The notes under the pieces were generated by a model. It was not told the DNA's origin and searched no databases. It saw only the letters and a list, made by a program, of their open reading frames with translations. A stretch of DNA of 64,000 nucleotides. Source: Limnomonas spitsbergensis (Eukaryota; Chlorophyta; Chlorophyceae; Chlamydomonadales). Below are positions 10,601 through 20,986 of this stretch, piece by piece. Numbering within the stretch: the stretch's first letter is position 1; each line of letters starts with the position of its first letter. The DNA lies in contig JAYJMM010000036.1 in NCBI GenBank assembly GCA_037349105.1, positions 4,004,001-4,068,000 on the forward strand, written 5' to 3'. Position numbers and translations under genes: made by a program.

Positions 10601-13600
10601 TTGTGTGTGGAGAAGGTTCATTTGCAGCAGGTGTGTGAGTTTGTGTATGGGTGGGGAGATTTTTGTGTGTGGAGAAGGTTCATTTGCAGCAGGTGTGTGA
10701 GTTTGTGTATGGTTGGGGAGATTTTTGTGTGTGGAGAAGGTTCATTTGCAGCAGGTGTGTGAGTTTGTGTATGGGTGGGGAGATTTTTGTGTGTGGAGAA
10801 GGTTCATTTGCAGCAGGTGTGTGAGTTTGTGTATGGGTGGGGAGATTTTTGTGTGTGGAGAAGGTTCATTTGCAGCAGGTGTGTGAGTTTGTGTATGGGT
10901 GTGTGTGTGAGAATGAGAATCGACAAAGTCAATTAGGCTCGGAAAAAATTTGGCGCCTGCGGCGAGCTCTTTACCAAAATCTCCGTCAGAACCTGCTGAT
11001 TCTGGTAACCAAAAATATTACCGAGTGCCCTTAAAAAAATCCCTGGTTGCCACCCTCCTCCCACACCTGCTGACCGGCCTAGAAGCACCCTGTGCCCTCA
11101 TCGCCCATCTCGCCCTCATTTTTTGGCAGGACCAGCAGTCACTTCCTCCAGAAGCCCCCCCCCCTTTATTCCACGCCCGCAGATATGCCCAGAAGCATCT
11201 GCCCTTTACAGCCCCCCCTCCCAAATTCCCACTCCTGCAGGCAGGCCCTGAAATACCCACCCACACATTCAAATTGTTGGCACGCCCATATCTATCTGTC
11301 TTGTTAAGCCTTCCTCCGTCCCCGTCCCCGCTGATGTTGACAGGCCCAGAAGTACCCCCCCTCCAAGGCATTGACATTGGTGCTCAAAGCGTTTCTGAAT
11401 GAACAGCGCTTGAACGATGTGTCGACGGGCGGGCTCAGCAGCTACAGCCTTTGCAACATGGTCATCGCGCACCTACAAGAAGAACTGAAGGTGGGGCTCT
11501 GGGCGATGCTTCTTACCCGATAGAACCACGCAACGAGGAACCTTGATGATTTGACAGGTTACGCAGCTACAGCACGTGCATGACGGTCATAGTGTACCTG
11601 CAGGAAGAGCTGAGGGTCGGGCTCTGGTCGGGGCGTAGAACCTGACAAAGAATCTAGATGGACAAGATAGATCAACAGCTACAGCCTCTGCAGCATGGTC
11701 ATGGCAAACCTGCAGGAAGCACTTAAGGCCTGGCCCTGGGCAGTGCTTCATACCTGATCGAAATGCAACAAGGAACCTTGATGACCTGATTGGATGAGCA
11801 GCTACAGCATGTGCATGACGGTCATAGCACACCTGCAGGAAGCACGTAAGGCCGGTGCTTCTTACCTGTTAGAACCACGCAACTAGGAACCTTGATGACC
11901 TAATTGGATGAGCAGCTACAGCAGCAGCAACATCCCTTCCACCTGGGCGGAACTCTAAACCTGGGCCCCAACTTTCACCCGGGCAGGACCGAAAAAACTG
12001 GGAATCCAACCCCGAGAACCCAAAAACTTAGCAGTGGGCCTCCACCTGGGCCTAAACCCTGGGCCTCCACCTCTTTAACCCTAAAACTTACCAGTGGGCC
12101 TCCACCTGGGCCTTCACCTCTACCTAAAACCTGGGCGCAACCCTTAGACCTGAGCCCTGAGCCCCCCTTCTTGCAGGGCGGACGCGATATCTACGATCTC
12201 GGCGAGTCCCTGTACGGCTTCTTCCTGCGGTACGGCGAGGATTTTGTGTACGCGGGCGAGGCGGTGAGCATGCGCTCGGGCAGGGAGGACATGCGTATGG
12301 TTTCAGTCAGCCTGAAGTAGAGCATGTTAGGTGCAGCTCCAAGCGGTGATGTCAGTGTCGTCATACACAGCAGTGTCTTATTTCCAGTCAGGAGTCCACC
12401 TTCTGCAGGTATCCTGGAAAGCCCGATTGGGAGCATCCCTGGATCTTCTCGCCCAATCTTCTCATAACCAGATTTTGAAGTAACCCGTACCTAGATTGGC
12501 GTGAGCCGCATGGCTGGTCATGCATGCGTCCTCCGGCCGGTGTCATGCATGCGTCCCCCCCCCTGACCCCCCCCCCCCCTGCTCCCCCCCCCCCCCTCAC
12601 ACAGGTGGGCGCGAAGTCTTGTGGCGTCAAGCCGAAAAATACGCTATTTTTCTTAATGCTGTTTGGGGCGGGGGTATTCAGGGTTTCCACCTTTCCAGGA
12701 GGTGGGAACCCCAGCCCTGGAAGAGAAAAGCTTGCACATCATAGGGAAAGGAAAGAGATTGGGTAGAGACAGGGCCCCTCAAGCACTCAGACCAACCACT
12801 AGCTCTCCTGCAACTTTACAAGGGGGGGGGGGTACTCCGTTGCACATGACTGACGGTTTAAGGGCGTCGCCCAAAGAAAGCATGCCTGAGACACCCTTTC
12901 ACAAACCGTATCACCAATATGTCCCACCAAGTAGAGCTAGGGGCCTGATGAGGGAGGAAATCCCAGACGGACCTGGTTCGAGGGGATTTGAAAACCGGAC
13001 GGAAGTTGAGCCAACCACCCCTCACCCTTGGTTGCCGAAGGGGGCGGTCTTTGTGTGCTGCATGGCAAGCACCCAGGTGGCCTGACAAACACTAGAATGG
13101 GCACATTTTGATGATCAGACGGGTGAGCGTGAAATCGGGTTTAGGGTTACCTTGACCCTTAAAGAAGCACTGTATTATGATCACGCAGGTGAGCGTGAAA
13201 TCGGGTTTAGGGTTACCGGCACCTAAACCCGTAATTAAGCACCGTGCGATGGTTGTGCAGGTGAGCGTGAAATCGGGCGGCATCGTGCCCAAGAAGACAC
13301 TCCCTTTCGCAATGGACAGCGCGCGCTTTGCGGCCAGCACGAAGCGCTTTCGCGGCATCAACGACAACTCGGTGTCCAGCGACGAGCGGCTCTGCGTGGA
13401 CTGCCCATTGTCAGGTGAGGGGCAAGGGGACGGATGAGGGAGGTGGCTGGAAGGTGCGGCAGCGATGATGACTCGTGTGACCATGTATACTTGTGTGACC
13501 ATGTGTCGGTTGATGACTCCTGTGACCATGTGTACCATGTGTCGGTTGATGTGCGGCTCTGCGTGGGGAGGGAGAGGGGAGGGAGAGGGGCACAGCAATC

Positions 13601-16600
13601 TTGTGGGGGGAGGAGGTGTGGGGGGTGCGTGGCAGCTATGGTGGAAGGTGTCCAGTGACGAGCAGCTATGCGTGGACGGCCTGCTGTCAGGTGAGGTGGG
13701 AGTCGGGTGGGCGGTACTTGTGCGGGGGAAAGGGGGGGGGGGGGAGACAGAGAAAGGAAGCGATGAGCGGCTATGTGTCGACGGCCAGCTGTCAGGTGAG
13801 ATTGTCGATCTGGTTGGCAGCCCCTGCTCGGGAAGAAAGGGGGCGAGGTTGTCGGGCATGCGCGCGCAAGACGGGGGGGGGGGGGGGTGATGGTTAAAGA
13901 TATTGCTTGACAAAGAGCGGTGTTTGCTTGTTACAAGGGCAGGCGGGTGGGGGGAGGGGAGCAGGCAGGCAGACATGGGGTGGAATGGGTAGGATGTGGT
14001 GGCAGATGTTGTGCGGAATTTGACTGCCTGTTCTCTGGCTGAGACTTGAGAGAGGCGTGTGTAGTTTATATACTACACAGATCATTCAGGGGGGAGATGA
14101 TGGTGTGGGGGAGGGAGGGGGGGGGGGGCGGAACTCATGAGTGGCGGTTCTTGTGTGACGAGTGGCAGGGAGGGGGGGACGGAACACTGTGGCAGTACCC
14201 AGGGGGGAGATGATGGGGGGAGGGGGGGGACGGAAGTCATGAGTGGCGGTTCTTGTGTGACGGGTGGCGGGGGACTGCCCGCTGTCGTATGAGAGAGACG
14301 GCACTCGCATGATTTGAAGGGAGGCCGAGAGGGAGGAAAGGTAATAGTGTGAGAGAGACGGCACTAGCATGATTTGGGGGCAGGCCGAGAGGGAGGAAAT
14401 GTAATCGTGTGAGAGAGACGGCACTAGAATGATTTGGGGGGAGGCCGAGAGGGAGGAAAGGTAATAGTGTGAGAGGGACGGCACTAGAATGATTTGGGGG
14501 GAGGCCGAGAGGGAGGAAATGTAATCGTGTGAGAGGGACGGCACTAGCATGATTTGGGGGGAGGCCGAGAGGTAAGATAGGCCGGGGGGGGCGCAGGGTG
14601 GGGGGAGGCCGAGAAGTAAGATAAGCCGGAGGAGCGCAGGGTGGAAGGAGGCCGAGAGGTAAGATAGGCCGAGGGGGGCGCAGGGTGGGGGGAGGCCGAG
14701 AGGTAAGATAAGCCGGTGGGGGCGCAGTGTGGGGGGAGGCCGAGAGGTAAGATAGGCCATGGGGGGCGCAGTGTGGGGGGAGGCCGAGAAGTAAGATTGG
14801 CCGGGGGGGGCGCAGAGTGGGGGGACGCCGAGAGGTAAGATAGGCCGGGGGGGGCGCAGGGTGGGGGGAGGCCGAGAGGCAAGATAGGCCGAGGGGGGTG
14901 CAGGGTGGGGGGAGGCCGAGAGGTATGATAAGCCGGGGGGGCGCAGGGTGGGGGGAGGCCGAGAGGTAAGATAGGCCATGGGGGCGCAGTGTGGGGGGAG
15001 GCCGAGAGGTAAGATAGGCCGGGGGGGGTGCAGGGTGGGGGGAGACGGAGAGGTAAGAAAGGCCGGGGGGGGTGCAGTGTGGGGGGAGGCCGAGAGGTAA
15101 GATAGGCCGGGGAGGTGCAGGGTGGGGGAGGCCGAGAGGTAAGATAGGCCGGGGAGGTGCAGGGTGGGGGAGGCCGAGAGGCAAGATAGGCCGTGGGGGG
15201 TGCAGGGTAGGGGGAGGTCGAGACGTAAGATAGGCTGGGGGGGGCGCAGGGGATGGGGAGGCTGAGAGGTAAGATAGGCCGTGGGGGGAACAGGGTGGGG
15301 GAGGCCGAGAGGTAAGATAGGCCAGGGGGGAGCGGAGGGTGGGGGGAGGCCGAGACGTAAGATAGGCCGGGGGGGATGCAGGGTGGTGGGAGGCCGAGAG
15401 GCAAGATAGGCCGTGGGGGGTGCAGGGTAGGGGGAGGCCGAGAGGTAAGATAGGCCGGGGGGGGCGCAGTGTGGGGGGAGGCCGAGAGGTTAGATACGCC
15501 GGGGGGGGCTCAGGGTGGGGGGAGGCTGAGAGGTAAGATAGGCCGGGGGGGGCGCAGAGTGGGGGGAGGCCGAGAGGTAAGATAGGCCGTCGGGGCGCAG
15601 GGTGGGGGGAAGCCGAGAGGCAAGATAGGCCATGGGGGGTACAGGGTAGGGGGAGGCCGAGACGTAAGATAGGCCGGGGGGGGCGCAAGGTGGGGGGAGG
15701 CCGAGAGGTAAGATAGGCCGGGGGGGGCGCAGGGTGGGGGGAGGCCGAGAGGCAAGATAGGCCAGGGGGGGTGCAGGGTGGGGGGAGGCTGGGACGTAAG
15801 ATAGGCTGGGGGGGCACGGTGGGGGAGGCTGAGAGGTAAGATTGGCCGTGGGGGGTGCAGGGTTGGGGGAGGCCGAGAGGTAGAATAGGCCGGGGGGGGC
15901 GCAGGGTGGGGGGAGGCCGAGAGGTAAGATAGGCCGGGGGGGGTGCAGGGTGGGGGGAGACGGAGAGGTAAGATAGGCCGGGGGGGGTGCAGTGTGGGGG
16001 GAGGCCGAGAGGTAAGATAGGCCGGGGAGGTGCAGGGTGGGGGAGGCCGAGAGGTAAGATAGGCCGGGGAGGTGCAGGGTGGGGGATGCTGAGAGGCAAG
16101 ATAGGCCGGGGGGGTGCAGGGTGGGGGGAGGTCGAGACGTAAGATAGGCTGGGGGGGGCGCAGGGGATGGGGAGGCTGAGAGGTAAGATAGGCCGTGGGG
16201 GGAACAGGGTGGGGGAGGCCGAGAGGTAAGATAGGCCAGGGGGGAGCGCAGGGTGGGGGGAGGCCGAGACGTAAGATAGGCCGGGGGGGGTGCAGGGGGG
16301 GGGGAGGCCGAGAGGCAAGATAGGCCGTGGGGGGTGCAGGGTAGGGGGAGGCCGAGAGGTAAGATAGGCCGGGGGGGGCGCAGTGTGGGGGGAGGCCGAG
16401 AGGTTAGATAGGCCGGGGGTGGCTCAGGGTGGGGGGAGGCTGAGAGGTAAGATAGGCCGGGGGGGGCGCAGAGTGGGGGGAGGCCGAGAGGTATGATAGG
16501 CCGTCGGGGCGCAGGGTGGGGGGAGGCCGAGAGGCAAGATAGGCCATGGGGGGTACAGGGTAGGGGGAGGCCGAGACGTAAGATAGGCCGGGGGGGGCGC

Positions 16601-19270
16601 AGGGTGGGGGGAGGCCGAGAGGTAAGATAGGCCGAGGGGGGCGCAGGGTGGGGGGAGGCCGAGAGGCAAGATAGGCCGGGGGGGGTGCAGGGTGGGGGGA
16701 GGCTGGGACGTAAGATAGGCTGGGGGGGCACGGTGGGGGAGGCTGAGAGGTAAGATTGGCCGTGGGGGGTACAGGGTGGGGGGAGGCCGAGAGGTAGAAT
16801 AGGCCGTCGGGGCGCAGTGTGGGGGGAGGCCGAGAGGTAAGATAGGCCAGGGGGGCGCAGTGTGGGGGGAGGCCGAGAGGTAAGATAGGCCAGGGGGGCG
16901 CAGTGTGGGGGGAGGCCGAGAGGCAAGATAGGCCGGGGGGGGTGCAGGGTGGGTGGAGGCCGAGAGGTAAGATAGGCCGTGGGGGGGGCGCAGGGTGGGG
17001 GGGAGGCCGAGAGGTAAGATAGGCCGGGGGGGGGACAGGGTGGGGGGAGGCCGAGAGGTAAGATAGGCCGTGGGGGGCGCAGTGTGGGGGGAGGCCGAGA
17101 GGTAAGATAGGCCGGGGGGGGGCGCAGGGTGGGTGGAGGCCGAGAGGTAAGATAGGCCGTGGGGGGTGCAGGGTGGGCGGAGGCCGAGAGGTAAGATAGG
17201 CCGTGGGGGGCGCAGGGTGGGGGGATTGTGCATGGGGAATAAAAGAGGAGAGAGGGAGTACGGGAGGGGTGTTTGAATCTTTGCGGAAGTATACATTCTG
17301 GTTTGTGGTAAGTAGCTGCTGTGGCCTCATACAAATTCTCTACATATCTCCCTACCCCAACTCCCTCCTGGGTGCCCCTGCATCAAACAAGCCCCGATGT
17401 ACTCCCCTCCTTGCTTCAGGGCGTGATGTGAGCAATGGCACCTACCGCATCGACCTGGTGCGACAGGCCTTCTATCGCGCTGCCCGCCAGCTGGAGGCGC
17501 TCGCCCGCGGTCGCAGCATAAACGAGACAACCATCAACTACCTGTCTGTGAGTCATAAGGCCTAGGAGCTTGATGGAACATTTGTTTGGTTTAAACATAT
17601 TTTGAGGGTTTTGCCTGAAATAGAATACCAGTAGTTGTTTTGCCTTGGAGAAGTCGTCATCGGATGGGGATTCTGGCTGGATTGGCGTCGGACATTTTGT
17701 ATGTTTTTTTCATGTTGCTTACCCTGCCCCCTCTTAAATGCTGGTATACGTGTCTTGTTTTCCGGATTCGAACACCGGACAGGCGGACACTTGTATAGTT
17801 CCATGTGAGTGTTGTGATTGCAGAATGAATGAGGAAACCACCCACTGCCTTCCTGCTGCTCTGGTCGAAGCGCCTGCGAGCTACACACTCAGAAGCCTTT
17901 TACCAATGGGCTTCTTTGCACCCGAGTTTGTTTTAGTGTGCTGTAGACCCGCCGCCGGTCAGCCACCACTGGGCCGCTGGGGACATAACCTTCACCAGCC
18001 TACGGCCGGTGGCCCAAGCGGCACATCGCCTGTTGCAATGGTTTCCCCTGACTGAAGGTTGTGATGGAGATGAATGAGACTCTGAGATAAGCAACGGATG
18101 ATTTGTTGCTGCCCTGATTGACAAATATGTCATTGATATCCCTCCCTGAAATTAACATCATGCCAGTTGTGCCTGTCCTGATTGATGAATATGTCGTTGC
18201 TGTCACTGTCGAATAAGCAACGGACGATTTGTTGCTGCCCTGATTGACGAATATGTCGTTGCTTTCCCCACCTGAAATAAACGGCATGCAAGTTGTGCCT
18301 GTCCTGATTGACGAGTATGTCGCTGCTTGTCCCTGCCCCGTCTCCAGGCCCTGTTCGATGTGCAGCGAGTGCTGAAACGCAACTATTCCTATTCCCAAGG
18401 GGATTCATACTTCCAGGTGAGACATGGGAAGGAGAGGGCTGATGAGGGGGATGGGGAGGAGGGCAGCTGCGAGACGCCTCCTAGTGCAAGGAGGAGGGAG
18501 GAGGGTGTCTGATGTAGGAAATTGGGTATGTACGGTATAATGTTTTTTCCAAAGATACCAGCAATAGGATGCGTCGCGTTTTACAAGCACTGGGTGAGAC
18601 GCAGCGCTCTAGCTTGCAAACACTTGATGCCGAAAACGTCGGTTGCTTTGACAAATCTGGAAATCATGTTGATGACAAAAGCTGTAAGAGATTCCTTCCA
18701 GGGCAGGGGGAAAATAGCAAGACAGGAAGAAGGCCACGCCCTCCCTGGGGTGTGGGAGTAGCTGCGGGAATTTGAATGAGGGCTTCAAGCAAATGTTATG
18801 AATTTAGTCAATGGGTGATCCCGTATGTTCTTGTAGCCTGGGCCTGCAGCTGAAGCCCCTGAGCTTGTTCTATGGTAGCAGTGCAGATGTGACCTTGGCG
18901 TTGGCTTGTGCCAAAATGTTTCCTTAACCTGCGGGGTGCGGTTTCGCTCTCCCTGAGCCAGTCCCTGGATGCCCCGTAGGTGGTGAGTGGGAATGAGCGC
19001 GAGGCTACAGCGGGGCAGAGGGCTGGAGCCCAGCGCTTTGAGTCTCCTCCAGCAGGTTTTGACGACGGGGAGGGGGACGAGGGCGAGGACTTTTACATGG
19101 ATATGGAGTCTTTTTTGACGGGGTCGTCGGACGGTGGCGAGGGCTCAGACTCACAGGGTGACGCGTTGGAGCGGACTCCGACGGCGTCAGAGCCTGGGAA
19201 AGGGGCGGCCGGGCAGAAGGGTGGCAAGAAGGGGAAAGGGGGCGGCAAAGAGCTGAAGATGAATTTTTAA
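7644..19270 (+). CDS. Non-canonical poly(A) polymerase, TRF4/TENT4 (PAPD5/7) type, 10 exons
   Basis: Nuclear nucleotidyltransferase family that adds short 3' tails to RNAs for exosome surveillance. Exons: 7644-7864, 8622-8773, 9332-9447, 10368-10451, 11344-11490, 12177-12263, 13261-13414, 17420-17547, 18348-18416, 18980-19270. They join in consistent phase to about 482 residues. Visible features are the leading helix FCERIVPTEDE, the catalytic GS at about 96-97 (GSYVNGL), the DxD at about 108-110 (SDVDLVI) and the third Asp at about 173 (VAVDISIS). The central domain has GGLSSYSL. The PAP-associated domain has DLGESLYGFFLRYG followed by LCVDCPLSGRDVSNGTY, matching the family's DPL-x-GNDV region. 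The tail is acidic (DDGEGDEGEDFY), then Gly/Lys-rich (GQKGGKKGKGGGK), possibly for nuclear import or RNA binding. The start is uncertain: the frame stays open upstream, with another ATG at 7269, across a CAG run. Exon 4 could instead begin slightly upstream of 10368. Family identity is firm. Confidence 0.87.
8325..8610 (+). repeat. 30-33 bp minisatellite in intron 1, ending at the exon 2 acceptor
   Basis: About nine units of CCTGCTGATCCTCC-(CT)GTGCCCG-CCTGTCCGG. Each unit contains CTGAT, a fair branch-point match, and a pyrimidine-rich stretch. The array stops about ten bases before the acceptor TGTACTGTCAG at 8611-8621. In effect it multiplies branch-point and polypyrimidine sequence on the sense strand. 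Confidence 0.8.
8880..9331 (+). repeat. About 79 bp degenerate tandem repeat in intron 2, reaching the exon 3 acceptor
   Basis: Roughly six units, recognisable by GAACC-TGACACCCAAACGCTT and GGCTTTGGCATAAAGGACTG. The last unit ends GGCTATGACATAAAAG, which is the exon 3 splice acceptor; earlier units carry the matching GCATAAAG or ACCATGAAG. The 3' splice site is therefore part of the repeated unit. Confidence 0.75.
10437..10905 (+). repeat. 62 bp minisatellite containing the exon 4 end and 5' splice site
   Basis: Eight units spaced mostly 62 bp (starts near 10437, 10490, 10555, 10617, 10679, 10741, 10803, 10865). Each begins TTCATT(AT)GCAGCAG followed by GTGTGTGAG. The first TTCATTATGCAGCAG is coding (residues FIMQQ at the end of exon 4) and the following GT is the donor. 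The array thus holds seven further copies of the exon end plus donor. Confidence 0.88.
11435..11930 (+). repeat. Tandem duplication of the exon 5 end with its donor, 113-123 bp units
   Basis: The exon 5 sequence from CAGCTACAGC (about 11440) to CTGAAG and the donor GTGGGG is repeated with diverged copies starting near 11563, 11676 and 11798. A partial copy lies near 11912. Translation of the copies still resembles the exon (for example YSTCMTVIVYLQEEL). Donor positions have drifted to GTCGGG, GCCTGG and GCCGGT, so the later copies are probably inactive as splice sites. Confidence 0.85.
12655..12760 (+). repeat. Dispersed repeat family D, copy 1
   Basis: Shares GGGGGTATT-CAGGGTTTCCAC, then CAGGAGGTGGG and CCCAGCC with 31170-31260, in the same orientation. 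It lies in intron 6 of the polymerase gene. No coding potential or termini were recognised. Confidence 0.6.
13105..13290 (+). repeat. Tandem duplication of the exon 7 acceptor and exon start, 67-72 bp
   Basis: The sequence ACGCAGGTGAGCGTGAAATC, with small changes, occurs three times, with GTGAGCGTG at about 13122, 13189 and 13261. The last is the real exon 7 start (residues VSVKSGG); the two upstream copies keep the exon-like sequence and a usable CAG or similar. The spacer contains GGGTTTAGGGTTACC, one telomere-like heptamer. Use of an upstream acceptor would add residues or break the frame. Confidence 0.82.
13375..13810 (+). repeat. Duplicated exon 7 ends with 5' splice sites
   Basis: The exon 7 end (GTGTCCAGCGACGAGCGGCT through TTGTCAG) and its donor GTGAGG at 13415 recur at about 13648-13697 (donor GTGAGGTGGG) and about 13762-13805 (donor GTGAGATTG). 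A shorter trace lies near 13551. The copies still encode DEQLCVDGLLSG and DERLCVDGQLSG, so they could be read as alternative exon ends if an acceptor exists before them. Confidence 0.83.
14280..14565 (+). repeat. 60 bp tandem repeat, five units, leading into the large array
   Basis: Units run GTGTGAGAGAGACGGCACTA, then GCATGATTTGGGGG, then AGGCCGAGAGGGAGGAAA, then GGTAAT or TGTAAT. The GAGGCCGAGAGG block is shared with the next array, so the two arrays are related. It lies in intron 7 of the polymerase gene. Confidence 0.88.
14565..17225 (+). repeat. 43-45 bp minisatellite of about 60 units, most with a consensus 5' splice site
   Basis: The unit is approximately GAGGCCGAGAGGTAAGATAG followed by GCCGGGGGGG and CGCAGGGTGGGG. 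It fills most of intron 7 (13415-17419). AGAG-GTAAGAT matches the spliceosomal donor consensus on the strand of the host gene; variants carry GACGTAAGAT or GAGGCAAGAT. Blocks of several units recur together (15180-15470 against 16110-16440), which indicates higher-order duplication. On the minus strand the array gives proline-rich open frames of up to 693 codons, caused by repetition and base composition. Confidence 0.92.
18085..18347 (+). repeat. Degenerate tandem repeat before the exon 9 acceptor
   Basis: Four copies of CCTGATTGACGAATATGTCG-(T)TGCT are interleaved with two longer copies containing CAACGGATGATTTGTTGCTG and CATGCCAGTTGTGCCTGT. The last copy ends about 20 bases before the exon 9 acceptor CCGTCTCCAG (18347). 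Confidence 0.75.
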
Positions 19271-19520
19271 GAGCGCAGATGCAGAGTTTTGCGTATTAAG
19301 CGTTGGCATGCTTTTTGCAGGAATGGGCGCTCCTAGAAGGGGAAAGGGGGAGTGGCACAGGGCAGTTTAGGATGATATTTAAGAGCGCCGACCCTGCTTA
19401 CTCAAGAGTTTTGGATATTAAGCGCTGGCACCTTACATGTGGGAAGGGGCGCTTCTAGGAAGGTAAAGGGGGCGGCGGCAAAGGGTAATAAATAGCGATG
19501 TACATGTTTGAGAGCGCTGC
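19200..19520 (+). repeat. Tandem duplication spanning the polymerase stop codon and 3' UTR
   Basis: The end of exon 10 (GGGGAAAGGGGGCGGCAAAG through TTTTTAAGAGCGC) is followed by two diverged copies ending AAGAGCGCC (about 19380) and GAGAGCGCTG (about 19509). All carry the GGNAAAGGGGG-GGC-AAAG segment. Spacing is about 111-129 bp. The duplication starts inside the Gly/Lys-rich tail, so the 3' UTR holds pieces of former coding sequence. Confidence 0.75.
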
Positions 19521-19943
19521 CAGGAACTCCCTGGCTGTTGTTAAGTTGAGAACAGTCTTTGGCATGTTTGTCCTAATCTATGTGAGTATTAAGTGTTTAT
19601 TTGAGTGGTACCAGAGCACCTTCGTGACGCTATCATCCTGTGCATATGTTCATGACGGGAAAGTGGTGGGACCACGTGGTCGAGCCTTTTTGAGCAGGGC
19701 CCGGGGGTGTAACGTCATTAACGGGAATCTGGGGGGAAGGTCGAAGGGGGCAGGAAAAAAGAAACACAACCCATCGTACTTGAGGGAAACCATAGGCACA
19801 ACTACACGAGCTGATTCCAACGGCACTGTTCCGGAAAACTATCGAGGCTATGGAGGAGGCTATATCAAATTACATATTTCGGCTGCCTCCCATTTCCCCC
19901 CACTATCTCACCCTCCAATGACCAGACAAATGTTCTTCCTTAC

Positions 19944-20028
19944 AGTTTCTTCTTTTCTCCCTTCTGAACAGTTGGGGGCCCACGCAGCCGAGCTTTGAGC
20001 GGGCCCAGAGGTGTAACGTTATTGACAG
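19944..20028 (+). repeat. LINE B 3' tail
   Basis: Contains TTCTCCCTTCTGAACAGTTG, GGGCCCACGCAGCCGAGC, then TTTGAGCGGGCCCAGAGG and TGTAACGTTATTGAC, the full consensus order. A more diverged copy lies about 270 bp upstream (19668-19724). Confidence 0.8.
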
Positions 20029-20731
20029 ATTTTGGTCAGCTTGCACTTCGGGGCTTAAACATATGAATTCCCCGACATATGAGGTTACATAATAGTTTCA
20101 GAATTTAAATATGACACTTGCAGGGCAACTTGGCAACTGTACTCAACGGTTCAATTAGGCAGTTCTGACACCCTGAAAAAGAGCCTGGCATGCCAAAAAG
20201 GGTAGCTGAAAGGCTACAATGTAGCAGGGACATCCAGATATTTGTTCGAACTCCCTAACGCCAGCTACCGGTAGTCTGTTTGACGCGGGAATCACACAGT
20301 TGGAATCCTGACAAAGTTGATGATGGGGTCCAAAATCTGTTTTCCTGACCCCCCCTCCCCGCAGGAATTATAGAAGATAGATCATGTGACAATTATAAGG
20401 CTGGAATTACCAGGATATTAAGACTAGCAAATCGCATCGGGCTGCACCTGTTAATGAGGTGACACCAGTCTTTGGCACCAAGCAATTCCCTGCACCAGTT
20501 GCACCCTCCGGTGCTCTGTCTGTCTGCAAGCTGCATGTCGGTTGCCATAGCAGCCACCATGAGTGGGCTGTCTTGCTGTGCTGCTGGTGCTACCGCTGCC
20601 ACACCTGTGTATGACATCAACAGTTGGGCGATTCTGCCGTAAGAGGGACTTGGTCGTAAGAAATACAAAGCATACGCCGTAAACGCAGGAATGTGTGGAA
20701 GAGGGGGAACAAGTACCATCACCGGTTTTCA

Positions 20732-20795
20732 CAAAGTGAATGACGTTACACCTCTGAGCCCTGCTTAAATAAAGCTCGGCCACGGCCACGGCCCG
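20732..20795 (-). repeat. LINE B 3' tail, reversed
   Basis: The minus strand shows GGCCGAGC, an A/T stretch, then GCAGGGCTCAGAGGTGTAAC and GTCATTCAC. It carries a short GGCCGTGGCC duplication at the start. Confidence 0.75.
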
Positions 20796-20986
20796 GTTTT
20801 CACAAAGTTCACTGCATATTTTGTTGTTTATTTTCGGGAAAATGTTAATCGTTAACTTTGTAGCCTCCCCCCCCCTCAAAGCTGAACCACAAGCCCCCAG
20901 TTTCAGGTCCATCAGGAATTTCAACTACATTGGCAGCCACAATGTATTTGTAAAGTATCTCTGGCAGTTTGGCCGGCAGCTTCTCA

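Larger units (their letters stand above)
19521..20986. other. Spacer with LINE B tails
   Basis: No gene recognised. It holds two forward LINE B tails (about 19668-19724 and 19944-20028) and one reversed tail (20732-20795). The rest is unassigned sequence, without splice-flanked frames that I trust. Confidence 0.6.

Noticed and set aside
12520..12766. Proline-rich frames around the poly(C) run
   Set aside because: Low-complexity C/CT runs inside intron 6 give open frames in two phases. There is no coding evidence.
14086..17334. Long proline-rich open frames on the minus strand (up to 693 codons), resembling hydroxyproline-rich wall proteins
   Set aside because: They arise from the 43-45 bp repeat, occur in several overlapping frames at once, break and resume with unit-length changes, and run antisense to intron 7 of a well-supported gene.
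17755..17785. TCCGGATTCGAACACCGGA, resembling a tRNA T-arm
   Set aside because: Only a local palindrome. The T-stem pairs do not form around TTCGAAT, and no D-arm or acceptor stem is nearby.
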